Numbered from the stretch's first letter, positions 51,515 to 60,320 are shown. The stretch is 64,000 nt of DNA from Leptolyngbya sp. KIOST-1 (GCF_000763385.1 NZ_JQFA01000004.1:620001-684000); one strand, 5' to 3'. The notes: generated from the letters alone by a model not told the origin. Numbers and translations are program-made.

Positions 51515-51696
51515 GGGACGTGCCATCAATTGTGGCCAAAAGTTCTGTAGCCAAAAGTTCGCTACATCAAGCCTTGCCACGCTCGACTGCCACGCTCGAC
51601 CGCCAAGCTGGACCGCCAAGCTGGACCCAGGAAGCAGCCTGAGAGCTGTAACCGTTCCTTGCTGGGACATCGGAGGCTAATGGGTGACGGCCCCTA
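51515..51696 (+). repeat. Dispersed inverted-repeat element M1, copy E
   Basis: About 182 bp with ends GGGACGTGCCATCAATTGTGG and AGGGGCCGTCACCCATTAGCC (second as reverse complement). It has internal tandem GCTCGACYGCCA-type duplications (51578-51630). It includes the CTAG at 51693-51696, which holds the stop codon of the leftward 80-residue gene. Confidence 0.75.
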
Positions 51697-51936
51697 GTCA
51701 TTGCTCCAGGTTTCGTGGGGGATCAGATCGCCAATGCGATCGCGCAAACCGTAGTCATTTTCCTCTAGCTCAGCCTCAATAAACGGCCACTCTCGGGCGG
51801 CGATATAGCCACACAGCGCGCAGATAGGCTGACATCGATCCAGGGTGCCGCAGTCAACGAGTTGCTTGGCCTCATCGCGAATGGCGTCGATGGTGAGGTG
51901 TCGGCCAAGCAGTGGTTTTGTGGTCGTCGGGGTCAT
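51694..51936 (-). CDS. Small Cys-rich hypothetical protein
   Basis: 80 residues from the ATG at 51934-51936; a longer frame to 52002 is rich in aromatic residues and unlike a coding start. Four cysteines are grouped in CGTLDRCQPICALCGYIA (about residues 29-46), which could bind a metal. The C-terminus is acidic (AELEENDYGLRDRIGDL). Not recognised. Its TAG stop lies in the end of M1 copy E. Confidence 0.6.
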   Translation of the reverse strand: MTPTTTKPLLGRHLTIDAIRDEAKQLVDCGTLDRCQPICALCGYIAAREWPFIEAELEENDYGLRDRIGDLIPHETWSND

Positions 51937-52084
51937 AGCTGTAGCCCTCCAGTAGAACCGGCAGTGAGAGTATTTACTTACCCGTCCATCTACATAGTGC
52001 AACCCGCATTTTTGAGATCAACGGATTTGATGCGTATCCTTACCTTTGTTTACCTGGCGCAATAATGTAGTCTGTTACACCGTT

Positions 52085-53848
52085 TTAAGCCTGCTCCAGG
52101 GCGGCGATCGCCTGGTGAGTACTGAGAAAAATTCGCTCCTTGCCCCCCAAATGCTGGACAAACCTGGCCCGCTCTAGCTGGTCCATGACCGGACCTTTGA
52201 CCTCGCTGAGGTAGACCGTCACCCCGGCTTCTCTGAAGTTGTCTACCAGCGCTTCTAAAGTTTCGAGGGCGCTGCCATCGATGTGGTTGATGGCGCTGCA
52301 GATCAGCACCAGGGCATTGGCAGTTGGGTGCTCAGCCACCGCCTGCATCAAGTAGTCTTCCAAATATTTGCTGTTGGCAAAGTAGAGGCTTTCGTCAATG
52401 CGAATGGCCAGCACCCCAGGGCAGGTGTGTACCGGATGGCGCTTGACGTTGCGAAAATGTTCGCTGTCGCCCACGCGCCCCACCTCGGCAATGTGAGGTT
52501 GGCTGGTGCGCCACAGGTAAAAGGCCACCGAGGCCACAAACCCGACGACGATTCCCGCTTCAATCCCAAGGGTGAGCACCGCCCCAAAGGTAATGGCCAG
52601 GCTGGCCGCATCGGATCGAGAGACTCGCCACAGGTGACCAACGCTCCGAAAATCCAGCAGATTGATCACCGCCACCAGAATAACCGCCGCCAGGGCCGCC
52701 TGGGGCAGGTTGTAAAACAGCGGCGTAAACAGCACCACGACCAGGGCGACCAGCCCCGCTGTAATTATGGACGCCAACCCTGTGTTGGCCCCTGCCGAAA
52801 AATTCACGATCGATCGGCTAAAGCCGCCGGTGACCGGATACCCGCCGGTAAAGGCGGCCCCCAGGTTGGCGGCCCCCAGCCCAATCAGTTCCTGGTTGGC
52901 ATCGATGCGCTGCCGCCGTTTGCTGGCCAGGGACTTGGCTACCGCAATACTCTCCATAAAGCCGACAAAGCTGATGGTCAGGGCTGTGGGAAGGAGCCGT
53001 TGCCACAGCGTCAGGTCCACGGGCGGGTAGGTCAGCGGCGGTAGCCCCCGGGGAATGTCCCCCACAATGGCCACCCCAAAGCGGCTATCCAGGTTGAGTA
53101 GCCCCACCAGCGCGATCGTCGTGATCACCACCAGCAGAGGCCCTCCACGGCTCACAGGGCCGATCCACGCCGGGGGGACTCCCCAGCGGCTCAGCACCTG
53201 GGGCAAATGTCGATTAAAAAAGAGCAGCACGGCCAAGCTGGTCAGGCCCAGCCCCAGGCTGACCCCATTGCTGTCGGGAGCCGCCTGCGCCAGGTGGTGA
53301 GCCGTTTCAAAGAAACTCTCTGACTGGGGAATTTTGATGCCCATCAGGTGCTTGAGCTGGCTGAGGCCAATCACCAGGGCCGCGGCATTGGTAAAGCCTA
53401 CGATCACGGCATGGCTGAGAAAATTCACAATGAACCCCAGCCGCACCAGCCCCATGCAAACCTGAATCAGCCCAATCATCAGGGCCAGGGCCAGGGCTGC
53501 AGCCCAGTAGTCGGGGCTGCCGGGGGCGGCTACCTGGCTCAGACTGGTGGCCACCAGCAGCGACACCATGGCCACTGGGCCAACGGCCAGCGCCCGACTG
53601 GTGCCCAAAAGGGCGTAGATCAACAGCGGCACGATACTGGCGTAGAGCCCCACCTGGGGTGGCAGCCCAGCCAGCATCGCGTAGGCCATCCCCTGGGGGA
53701 TCAGCATCACCGCCACGATGGTACCGGCCATCACATCTCCCACCAGGTCGTGGGGGTTGTAGTGCAGGCCCCAGTCCAGGGCTGGGACGTAGCGACTGAG
53801 CAAGCGAACGACAGGGCATTGGGATGACGGGGCGCAGGAGTGGGGCAT
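52085..53848 (-). CDS. SulP-family anion transporter with STAS domain
   Basis: 587 residues. Residues about 15-430 are the 12- to 14-helix SulP transporter core: DVMAGTIVAVMLIPQGMAYAMLAGLPPQVGLYASIVPLLIYALLGTSRALAVGPVAMVSLL near the start, LIGLGAANLGAAFTGGYPVTGGFSRSIVNFSAGANT in the middle. A cytoplasmic STAS domain follows (about 470-575; CSAINHIDGSALETLEALVDNFREAGV). Substrate may be sulfate or bicarbonate; related cyanobacterial proteins (BicA) take up bicarbonate. No neighbouring carbon or sulfur genes help decide. Confidence 0.92.
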   Translation of the reverse strand: MPHSCAPSSQCPVVRLLSRYVPALDWGLHYNPHDLVGDVMAGTIVAVMLIPQGMAYAMLAGLPPQVGLYASIVPLLIYALLGTSRALAVGPVAMVSLLVATSLSQVAAPGSPDYWAAALALALMIGLIQVCMGLVRLGFIVNFLSHAVIVGFTNAAALVIGLSQLKHLMGIKIPQSESFFETAHHLAQAAPDSNGVSLGLGLTSLAVLLFFNRHLPQVLSRWGVPPAWIGPVSRGGPLLVVITTIALVGLLNLDSRFGVAIVGDIPRGLPPLTYPPVDLTLWQRLLPTALTISFVGFMESIAVAKSLASKRRQRIDANQELIGLGAANLGAAFTGGYPVTGGFSRSIVNFSAGANTGLASIITAGLVALVVVLFTPLFYNLPQAALAAVILVAVINLLDFRSVGHLWRVSRSDAASLAITFGAVLTLGIEAGIVVGFVASVAFYLWRTSQPHIAEVGRVGDSEHFRNVKRHPVHTCPGVLAIRIDESLYFANSKYLEDYLMQAVAEHPTANALVLICSAINHIDGSALETLEALVDNFREAGVTVYLSEVKGPVMDQLERARFVQHLGGKERIFLSTHQAIAALEQA

Positions 53849-53961
53849 AGCGGCGACGGGGCGATCGCAGAATGACAGCGGAGCGATCCCGGCTCCAGCA
53901 TACCCCGATTCAGGCGCTATATAACCACTTGGTTGTTTGGTAATGTCCTGCTGTCACTGCC

Positions 53962-54510
53962 CTAGCGGGGTCTGGCAAACACCTGGGCCCAGTAGATCCG
54001 ACCTCCCCCGGTGGCCTGCCCTACCCCCAACTCGGTGAAGGCCGGGTTGAGAATATTCTGGCGATGGCCGGGACTGTTCATCCAGGCCCGCATGACCGCG
54101 GCGGGGGTGGGCTGACCCATGGCCACGTTTTCGCCAATGGTGGACCAGCGGTACTGGGTGGCATCGATGCGCGATCGCATCGTAGAGCCGTCCGATCCGG
54201 TGTGGCTCATGCGGCGGCTGGTGGCCATATCCTGGGCGTGGCGCTGGGCGGCCGCCGTGAGCTTCTCGTTAAGCACCAGGGGGGCAGCATTGACTCGCCG
54301 CCGCTCGACATTGACCAGCCGCAGCAGTTCCTGGGCGATCGCGTCATTGGTCTGGGCTACGGCCACTTTCGGGGCGGGAGCAGGGGTCTGGGCGATCGCC
54401 GGCAGGAGCGCGGCGCGGGTCATGGCCGGCCCCCCCAGCCCCGCCACAACTGCCGCTAGCAAAAGCGCGCGAGGGAGTCGCGGGCACAACATACGTTTCC
54501 ATGGCTGCAT
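53962..54510 (-). CDS. CAP-domain (SCP/PR1) secreted protein
   Basis: 182 residues. Signal peptide at about 1-40 (RALLLAAVVAGLGGPAMTRAALLPAIAQT). The CAP domain runs 58-180: LRLVNVERRRVNAAPLVLNEKLTAAAQRHAQDMATSRRMSHTGSDGSTMRSRI (with the conserved His pair AQRHAQDM and RRMSHTG), then WSTIGENVAMGQPTPAAVMRAWMNSPGHRQNILNPAFTELGVG. CAP proteins bind metals or lipids; the bacterial role is unclear. Localised to the periplasm or outside. Confidence 0.92.
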   Translation of the reverse strand: MQPWKRMLCPRLPRALLLAAVVAGLGGPAMTRAALLPAIAQTPAPAPKVAVAQTNDAIAQELLRLVNVERRRVNAAPLVLNEKLTAAAQRHAQDMATSRRMSHTGSDGSTMRSRIDATQYRWSTIGENVAMGQPTPAAVMRAWMNSPGHRQNILNPAFTELGVGQATGGGRIYWAQVFARPR

Positions 54511-54663
54511 GGGTTATCTCCTGAGAATGAGTATGGGACTGCCGTAGACCACCCTGCCCTCACCTTTGACGCAGCCCAAAAGAGTCGGTTCCACCGGCAC
54601 AGGGTTTCGGCAGGGATCAACTTCAGGATTCCCAGGTTGGATCGTTCCAGGGCGTGGGAATCC

Positions 54664-55551
54664 CTAGCGGGGATGCAGCGCCATCAGCTGACGCACGGCT
54701 TCGGCATGATACGAGCTGCGGGTCAGGGGCGACGACACCACCTGCAAAAAGCCCTTGGCTTCCCCCGCTACCCGCCAGGCGTCAAACTGGGCTGGGGTGA
54801 TAAACTCCGCTACCGGCAAATGCTTGCTACCCGGAGACAGGTACTGGCCCAGGGTCAAAATGTCGCAGTCTACGGCCCGCAGGTCATCCATCACCTGCTG
54901 CACCTCGGCGTCGGTTTCCCCCAGCCCCATCATCAAGCCCGACTTGGTGTACACCCAGGGGGCCAGCTCCCGACTGCGCCGCAGCAGTTCCAGGGAACGG
55001 GCATAGTCGCCCTGGGGCCGCACCCGCCGGTAGAGGCGGGGCACGGTTTCGGTGTTGTGGTTAAGCACGTGGGGCCGCGCCGCCAGCAGGGTCTCCAGGG
55101 CCTGCCAGTTGCCGCACAGGTCCGGGATCAGCACCTCAATGGTGGTGTCGGGGGTGGTTTGCTTGACCGCCTCAATGCAGGCGACAAACTGACTGGCACC
55201 ACCGTCGGCCAGGTCATCGCGGTTCACGGAGGTAATCACCACGTGGTTGAGCTTCATGCGCCGCACCGACTCGGCCAGGCGCAGGGGTTCCGTGGGGTCT
55301 AGGGGTTTAGGCTTTTTTTCAAAATCAATGTCGCAGTAGGGGCAGGCGCGGGTGCAGGCTGGGCCCATAATCAAAAACGTAGCGGTGCCCGCCTTAAAGC
55401 ACTCGCCAATGTTGGGGCACGACGCCTCTTCACAGACGGTATTGAGGCCCAGGTCCTGCAGAATCGCCTTGACCTCCCCCACCCGTTCCCACTGAGGGGC
55501 TTTTACCCGTAACCAATCTGGTTTTACCGCCACAGTCTCAAATCCCGGCAC
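54664..55551 (-). CDS. lipA: Lipoyl synthase
   Basis: Radical-SAM enzyme that inserts two sulfurs into octanoyl groups of lipoyl domains (2-oxoacid dehydrogenases, glycine cleavage H protein). 295 residues from a GTG at 55549-55551. The auxiliary iron-sulfur cluster cysteines are C40, C45 and C51 ([13 protein letters not shown]); the radical-SAM cysteines are C66, C70, C73 (ACTRACPYC). The C-terminal Ser of RSSYHAE is the usual cluster ligand. Complete length. LipB is not in the window. Downstream (left) is a spacer and the CAP-domain gene. Confidence 0.96.
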   Translation of the reverse strand: MPGFETVAVKPDWLRVKAPQWERVGEVKAILQDLGLNTVCEEASCPNIGECFKAGTATFLIMGPACTRACPYCDIDFEKKPKPLDPTEPLRLAESVRRMKLNHVVITSVNRDDLADGGASQFVACIEAVKQTTPDTTIEVLIPDLCGNWQALETLLAARPHVLNHNTETVPRLYRRVRPQGDYARSLELLRRSRELAPWVYTKSGLMMGLGETDAEVQQVMDDLRAVDCDILTLGQYLSPGSKHLPVAEFITPAQFDAWRVAGEAKGFLQVVSSPLTRSSYHAEAVRQLMALHPR

Positions 55552-55675
55552 AATGTCTGCTTTCCAATCATATCAATCCCCTGCTCTCCTTGCCCTGGCT
55601 CCCTGCCTGAGCCCAATCCAGAACAAGAAGATGGCAGTATGCTGAAAATTGGATGCGGGTAAACGACATCGGGCT

Positions 55676-56251
55676 ATGGATTCGCCATCTCCCTTAAATC
55701 GCTGTCTCATGGTGCTGTGCTACGGCGCGGCCGGACTGCTGGCGGCCGCCACCTGGCAGGACCAGGTCAACTCGCGCTGGCGGTTTGAGACACCCTTTGA
55801 GCGTACCCGATTGGTCCGGCTGCTGCCGGTCATCACCCAGGCACCCGAAACCTTCATGACCGCCAACACCCGGATAGTTATCAGCCTCAGTCGGCGACGG
55901 CTGACGCTCTATCAAAACGAAGAGGTACTCGACGAGTTTCCCGTCGCCATTGGTCAAGATACCTGGGAAACCCCGGTGGGCGAATTTGCCGTCCGCGACA
56001 TGCGCGTCAACCCCGTGTGGCAACACCCCATTACCAAAGAGGCCGTCGGCCCAGGTCCCGGCAATCCCCTGGGCTCCCGCTGGATTGGCTTCTCGTCCCA
56101 GGACCGGTTCCGCATCGGTATCCACGGCACCAATCAGGAAACCCTGATCGGCGAGGCCGTCTCCCACGGCTGCGTGCGGATGCTGGAGAAGGACATTCAC
56201 ACCCTCTATAGCCGAATTAAAATCGGCACTCCAATTAAAGTCTTGCCTTAG
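55676..56251 (+). CDS. L,D-transpeptidase (YkuD) protein
   Basis: 191 residues from the ATG at 55676; a longer frame begins at 55649. One N-terminal hydrophobic segment (LMVLCYGAAGLLAAAT) anchors or exports the protein. The YkuD domain (about 65-190) has the catalytic motif HGTN (150-153) and SHGCVRM (163-169) with nucleophile Cys166 and His150/His164. These enzymes form 3-3 peptidoglycan cross-links or attach proteins to the wall. It is divergent from lipA, sharing a 124-bp promoter spacer. Confidence 0.93.
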   Translation: MDSPSPLNRCLMVLCYGAAGLLAAATWQDQVNSRWRFETPFERTRLVRLLPVITQAPETFMTANTRIVISLSRRRLTLYQNEEVLDEFPVAIGQDTWETPVGEFAVRDMRVNPVWQHPITKEAVGPGPGNPLGSRWIGFSSQDRFRIGIHGTNQETLIGEAVSHGCVRMLEKDIHTLYSRIKIGTPIKVLP

Positions 56252-56280
56252 GCAGCGCCAAGGCTAAAACGTCTGAAGCT

Positions 56281-56410
56281 TAGGGGGTGTGATCAATTGT
56301 GGTCAAAAGCGCGGTTTATCAAGCTTTGCCACCCCCGACCCAAACGTCAGGCTAGGGGCTGTAACCCTTAATTTTTGGGCATTTGGCAGCTAATTGATCA
56401 CAGCCCCTAG
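56281..56410. repeat. Dispersed inverted-repeat element M1, copy F
   Basis: 130 bp with the best-conserved ends of the family: AGGGGGTGTGATCAATTGTGG and CTAGGGGCTGTGATCAATTAG (second as reverse complement). The interior TATCAAGCTTTGCCACCCCC is shared with copies C and E, and GCTAGGGGCTGTAACCCTTA with copy A. Between convergent genes. Confidence 0.8.
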
Positions 56411-56428
56411 GGTTCTGGTCGGTTGGGG

Positions 56429-57511
56429 TTAGACCTGGAGGGCCACCGGCAGGTCGGTGCCGATCGCGGCCAGGTCGAAGTGATGCCAGGGTTTGCCGTC
56501 GAGGGCCATCTGTTCGATCAGACTGGCTAGCCGCAGGGCCTTGAGCGCCTGTTCGCCGCCTACGGAGGGCTTTTCGCCGCCGCGCACACAGTTGATAAAG
56601 TGCTCCAGCTCAGCGTGGAGGGGCTCAATATTACTGGTGTAGACCTTCTCGATCAGGCCGTCCTGGCGGTAGAGCACCTGGCCGTAGTCACTGGAGCAGT
56701 CGGCGGTGGTCTGCCGGTGGATCAGGATCTCGTTGTTGAGAAAGTCGGCATCGGTGAGGGAGTTTTTGCAGTGGGCGGTGATGCTGCGAATTTTGCGGTG
56801 AGTGACCTTGCTGGAGGTCAGCGTCGCCACAATGCCGTTGCTAAAGCCCAGGGTGGCGGTGACGTAGTCCAGGTAGCCGGAGTTGGAGGCGCGGCTGCCG
56901 CTGGCGGTGAGGGTGGCGACCGTAGACCCGGCCAGTTCGAGCAGCAGATCAATGTCGTGGATCATCAGGTCGAGCACCACCGACACGTCGTTGGCCCGCT
57001 GGGAGTAGGGGCTCATGCGGCGGGCTTCCAGGGCCAGCAGTTCTTCGGTCTTGAGGACTTTGTGCAGCTCCTGAAAGGCGGGGTTAAACCGCTCGATGTG
57101 GCCCACTTGCAGAATGCAGTTGGTGGCGGCAGCGGCATTGACCAGGGACTCGGCTTCGGCAATGCTGGCGGCAATGGGTTTTTCAATCAGGATGTGGACA
57201 CCAGCCTGCAGGCAGGCCATGCCCACGGAGTGGTGGAGGCGCGTCGGGACCGCCACACAGACGGCATCCACGTGCTTGAGCAGCTCCTGGTAGTCTTCAA
57301 AAAACCGAATTCTATACTTGCCTGCCGTGTCCAGCCCCCGCTCGACGTTGACATCAGAAACCCCAACTAGCTCTACGTCTTTGAACCGGCTGAGGACACG
57401 GGTGTGGTGCTGGCCCATATTGCCCACGCCAATAACGCCGACACGAATAGGATCTGGCAGGTTTCGGGATGATTGCATGTCTAAGGCAGATGACAACATG
57501 GGTTCTTGCAC
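56429..57511 (-). CDS. Gfo/Idh/MocA-family oxidoreductase
   Basis: 360 residues from a GTG at 57509-57511 that has the strong ribosome-binding site AAGGAAGGA 5 nt upstream; ATGs at 57499 and 57478 are alternatives. Rossmann NAD(P)-binding motif GVIGVGNMGQHH at about 25-36, EKPIAA (about 104-109, catalytic Lys) and the DLMIHDIDLLLEL (about 175-187) motif typical of sugar dehydrogenases or biliverdin-reductase-like members. Substrate unknown. A candidate promoter lies at 57618-57645. Confidence 0.92.
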   Translation of the reverse strand: MQEPMLSSALDMQSSRNLPDPIRVGVIGVGNMGQHHTRVLSRFKDVELVGVSDVNVERGLDTAGKYRIRFFEDYQELLKHVDAVCVAVPTRLHHSVGMACLQAGVHILIEKPIAASIAEAESLVNAAAATNCILQVGHIERFNPAFQELHKVLKTEELLALEARRMSPYSQRANDVSVVLDLMIHDIDLLLELAGSTVATLTASGSRASNSGYLDYVTATLGFSNGIVATLTSSKVTHRKIRSITAHCKNSLTDADFLNNEILIHRQTTADCSSDYGQVLYRQDGLIEKVYTSNIEPLHAELEHFINCVRGGEKPSVGGEQALKALRLASLIEQMALDGKPWHHFDLAAIGTDLPVALQV

Positions 57512-57822
57512 GCCTGTCCTTCCTTAAGGAGACAAAGTACGCCGACAGCTAAACAACTCGTGCGTTGCGAACGTCAGAGCAAATGGAGAACTGAGACGGC
57601 CAGGTAAAATTACTCAGATACTATCACAATGCTTCACACTGTAAAGAATAGCGACATTCCGTCCCAGGGAAGCACAAATTTAGGCCAGATTTGCAAGTTG
57701 GTACAGGTTTACACTCATTTTTTAGGCTTTTTGTCCGCCCTATCATGCTACAAATACCTGCCTAAGCCGTCTAGCGAGTTGTGGCAGTTGGCCAGCTGTC
57801 CAGAATGCCAGCGGCTGAGGGG
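57512..57822. other. Spacer upstream of the Gfo/Idh gene
   Basis: 311 bp between two leftward genes. It holds the candidate promoter at 57618-57645; otherwise nothing recognised. Confidence 0.5.
57618..57645 (-). promoter_or_regulatory. Candidate sigma-70-type promoter of the Gfo/Idh gene
   Basis: On the minus strand TTTACA (57645-57640), a 16-bp spacer and TAGTAT (57623-57618). Distance to the GTG start is about 107 bp. Visual match only. Confidence 0.35.
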
Positions 57823-59283
57823 TCAAGACCGCAACGATTCATCAATTTCATCGATGTTGGGGGAGGGACTGCCCCCAGGGCGATCGCTGCCGGAGTCCTG
57901 GGGCAACGGGTCGTGTAAATCCAGCGATCGGGCCAGAATGTCGTTGAGGCGTGGCCCATCGGTAGACAGCACCACCCACTCCAGGCCGCCAAACACCAGG
58001 CGATCGCCCGCCCTGGGGATCTTCTGCATCTGGTAGATCAAAAAACCGCCCAGGGTCTGATAGTCGTCGGCGTAGGGCAGAGCCAGGTTGAGCAGGTCGT
58101 TGACCTCCTCTAAATCGGTGTGGGCCTTGATGCGGTAGGACTGATCGTCGAGCATCTGCACCAGCTGTTCGTCGTCATCGGGCTCGTGAATCTCGCCGAT
58201 GATCTCAGTGGTCAAATCGTGAAGGGTAATCAGCCCGGCAGTGCCGCCAAACTCATCAACCACGATCACCAGTTCCTGCCCGGTGCGCTGCATGGTGGCC
58301 AACAGCTCGTGCAGCGGCGTATGCTCAGGCACAAAGCGAGCGGGTTTGACCCAGGCCGCCAGGGGGGTATCGGCATTGATCTGCTGGCGGGCCAGGGGCT
58401 GCAAAAACTGCTTCAGCTCTACCATGCCCTGAATGTCATCGAGGGAGTCGCCCATGACCGGGTAGCGGGAGTGCTCGGTGGTAGCCACAACCTCGATCAG
58501 CTCTCCTAGGGTGGAGGACTGGGGAATGGCGTGGATCTGAGTGCGGGGCACCATGATTTCCTCGGCGGTCACATCGCGAAACTCAAACACGTTGTTGAGC
58601 AGTTCCCGTTCTTCGGCATCGAGGCCGGGGGTCTCGGCGGTGGTGCGGATGATCAGCTGGAGTTCCTCGGGGGTGAGGCGACTGTAGCTGACCTGGTCGC
58701 TGTAGCGAATGTTGACCAGCCGCAGCAGCAGCCGGGTGGACTGGTTCAAAATCCAGATAAAAGGGTTGAACAGGCGGGCGATGGTCAAACTGGAGGGGCC
58801 TAAAAACCGGGCGACCTGCTCGGGGTAGAGCATGGCGACGGATTTTGGGCACAGCTCCCCCAGCACAATCTGCAGGTAGGCGACCAGAAAAAAAGCGGTG
58901 GGAATAGCCAGGGTGTGGGCCAGAGCCGCGCTCTGGGCCGGGTTGAGCGGGGTTTTGCTGATCCAAAAGGCCAGGGTGACGGCCATAGTGCCCTCCCCCA
59001 CCCACCCCAGGGCCAGGCTGGACAGGGTAATGCCAAGCTGGGTGGTAGACAGCAGGCGATCGAGGCTGCGCTGGAGCTGCTGCACGGTTTTGGCCTGTAC
59101 GTCGCCTTCGGAGACGAGCTGGCTGATGCGCGATCGCCGCACCGAGACCATAGAAAACTCTGCCGCCACAAAAAAGGCGTTGATGCCAATCAGCAGCAGT
59201 ACCGCCAGCAGGCGCGACGCGATCGCGCCTGCTGGCATCTGTTCGGGAATGACAACGGCTAATACATTGGGGAAAGCGCCCAT
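57823..59283 (-). CDS. CNNM/CorC-type (hemolysin family) membrane protein
   Basis: 486 residues. The DUF21/CNNM membrane domain with four helices spans about 20-200 (LLAVLLLIGINAFFVAAEFSMVSVRRSRISQLV at start), then two CBS domains (about 215-345; VPRTQIHAIPQSSTLGELIEVVATTEHSRYPVMGDSLDDIQGMV) and a C-terminal CorC_HlyC domain (about 355-440). Family members transport or regulate Mg2+/Co2+. The C-terminal tail is acidic and polar. The small gene encoded just upstream starts 260 bp away in the same orientation and ends 17 bp before this ATG. Confidence 0.93.
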   Translation of the reverse strand: MGAFPNVLAVVIPEQMPAGAIASRLLAVLLLIGINAFFVAAEFSMVSVRRSRISQLVSEGDVQAKTVQQLQRSLDRLLSTTQLGITLSSLALGWVGEGTMAVTLAFWISKTPLNPAQSAALAHTLAIPTAFFLVAYLQIVLGELCPKSVAMLYPEQVARFLGPSSLTIARLFNPFIWILNQSTRLLLRLVNIRYSDQVSYSRLTPEELQLIIRTTAETPGLDAEERELLNNVFEFRDVTAEEIMVPRTQIHAIPQSSTLGELIEVVATTEHSRYPVMGDSLDDIQGMVELKQFLQPLARQQINADTPLAAWVKPARFVPEHTPLHELLATMQRTGQELVIVVDEFGGTAGLITLHDLTTEIIGEIHEPDDDEQLVQMLDDQSYRIKAHTDLEEVNDLLNLALPYADDYQTLGGFLIYQMQKIPRAGDRLVFGGLEWVVLSTDGPRLNDILARSLDLHDPLPQDSGSDRPGGSPSPNIDEIDESLRS

Positions 59284-59300
59284 GACCCAGTGCCTAAGAG

Positions 59301-59543
59301 CTACTGGCCGCCGCTAGTGCGAACTTTCACCTGCTGCAAAATCTCAGCTTCGTTGACCAGGACCACGTCGCCGTGGCCGCCGCCTTCGCGGGCGATGGGA
59401 GAACCGCTGGTAGGCCGAGTTTCTGGTTGGCGCACTCCGGTCAGCGCCTGACGACCCAGGGTAAACCCCCACGACGCGCTAACCACCCCCGACCCGATCA
59501 TCAGCGAGAGCAAAATCAACGTAAACGCTACGGCAGGGTTCAT
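59301..59543 (-). CDS. Small single-span membrane protein
   Basis: 80 residues from the ATG at 59541-59543. One N-terminal membrane segment (AVAFTLILLSLMIGSGVVSASWGFTLG), then a polar tail with a RPTSGSPI stretch. Not recognised, but the strict hydrophobic-plus-polar layout and its position 17 bp upstream of the CNNM/CorC gene suggest a co-transcribed partner (inference). Confidence 0.65.
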   Translation of the reverse strand: MNPAVAFTLILLSLMIGSGVVSASWGFTLGRQALTGVRQPETRPTSGSPIAREGGGHGDVVLVNEAEILQQVKVRTSGGQ

Positions 59544-59924
59544 GGCAGGGGAAAAAGTGAATAACCTGAGCAAAGGAGACCGTTGAGACCGCTTGGGTCA
59601 AATCCAGGCTTATAACCTTACCCCAATTATAAAGTTTCGGACTCAAACAAAATTTAAGATTAGGGTTTAGACCTGCGCGTACAATGGGATATGCTCTACC
59701 GTCGAGGTAGCATCCCAGGGTTGGCCGAGCGGATTAGGCAGCGAACTCATAATTCGCCTCAGGCAGGTTCAACTCCTGCACCCTGGATTTTTAATCTGAA
59801 AGGCCAAGCCCAGTCCCCAATAGACCAGGGCGCGATCGTCGGTTAGGACCGCTAGCGGACAATTAGCGCCAGCCCCCAAAGCCGAAGCCAGGGGACTGGC
59901 GAGAACCTAGCCGAAGGAGAGGGG
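59544..59924. other. Region containing the tRNA gene
   Basis: 381 bp between two leftward protein genes; contains tRNA-Ile(CAU) at 59715-59787 with upstream AT-rich promoter sequence (59620-59690) and a short T-run after it. Nothing else was found. Confidence 0.6.
59715..59787 (+). tRNA. trnI-CAU: tRNA-Ile (anticodon CAU, lysidine type)
   Basis: 73 nt with all arms: acceptor CCAGGGT/ACCCTGG, D stem GCC/GGC, anticodon stem GCGAA/TTCGC with loop CTCATAA (anticodon CAT), variable loop CTCAG, T stem GCAGG/CCTGC with TTCAACT. No CCA is encoded. The C1-G72 pair rules out the initiator. The CTCATAA loop and overall shape match the isoleucine CAU tRNA of chloroplasts and cyanobacteria rather than elongator Met (which has TTTCATA). 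It would need C34-to-lysidine modification by TilS to read AUA. Confidence 0.8.
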
Positions 59925-60320
59925 CTAGAAGCTTTCAAAAATGAACTCTGAGCCAATGGAGGGGCCGGCGCCGACGGGGCTGGTCAGCAGGCTGCTGGTA
60001 AAGGGGGTGGCCAGATCCGGCACCCGGATGGTGGGGTCGCTGGTGTTTTGCAGCAGCAGGATGTCTCGGACGGCGGCGGAGGTGGCGTTGCTGTCCCACT
60101 CCAGGGCCCGTTCAGGAAAATCGAGGCCGAGAATGCGCTTGGCCTGGCGAGTGATGCCCCGGTTTCTAAAGAAATCACCGGAGTAGGTGGTCGTCAGAGC
60201 GTCCAGGGCGTCAGGGATGGTCTGGGGTGCCGTATCCTGGGCGTGCCCGGCGGGCGCGATGACCGCCGCCGCCAGCAGCGCCAGCGTCAGACCCGAAATA
60301 TGATTTAATTGAATGCCCAT
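59925..60320 (-). CDS. Secreted hypothetical protein
   Basis: 131 residues from the ATG at 60318-60320 (a TTG lies two codons upstream). Cleavable signal peptide (LTLALLAAAVIAPAGHAQD, cut about residue 28). The mature part contains TIPDALDALTTTYSGDFFRNRGITRQAKRILGLDFPERALEWDSNA, a mostly helical segment that does not match a family I know, and an aromatic C-terminus FIFESF. No Cys. Located beside tRNA-Ile and divergent from pyrE. Confidence 0.7.
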   Translation of the reverse strand: MGIQLNHISGLTLALLAAAVIAPAGHAQDTAPQTIPDALDALTTTYSGDFFRNRGITRQAKRILGLDFPERALEWDSNATSAAVRDILLLQNTSDPTIRVPDLATPFTSSLLTSPVGAGPSIGSEFIFESF

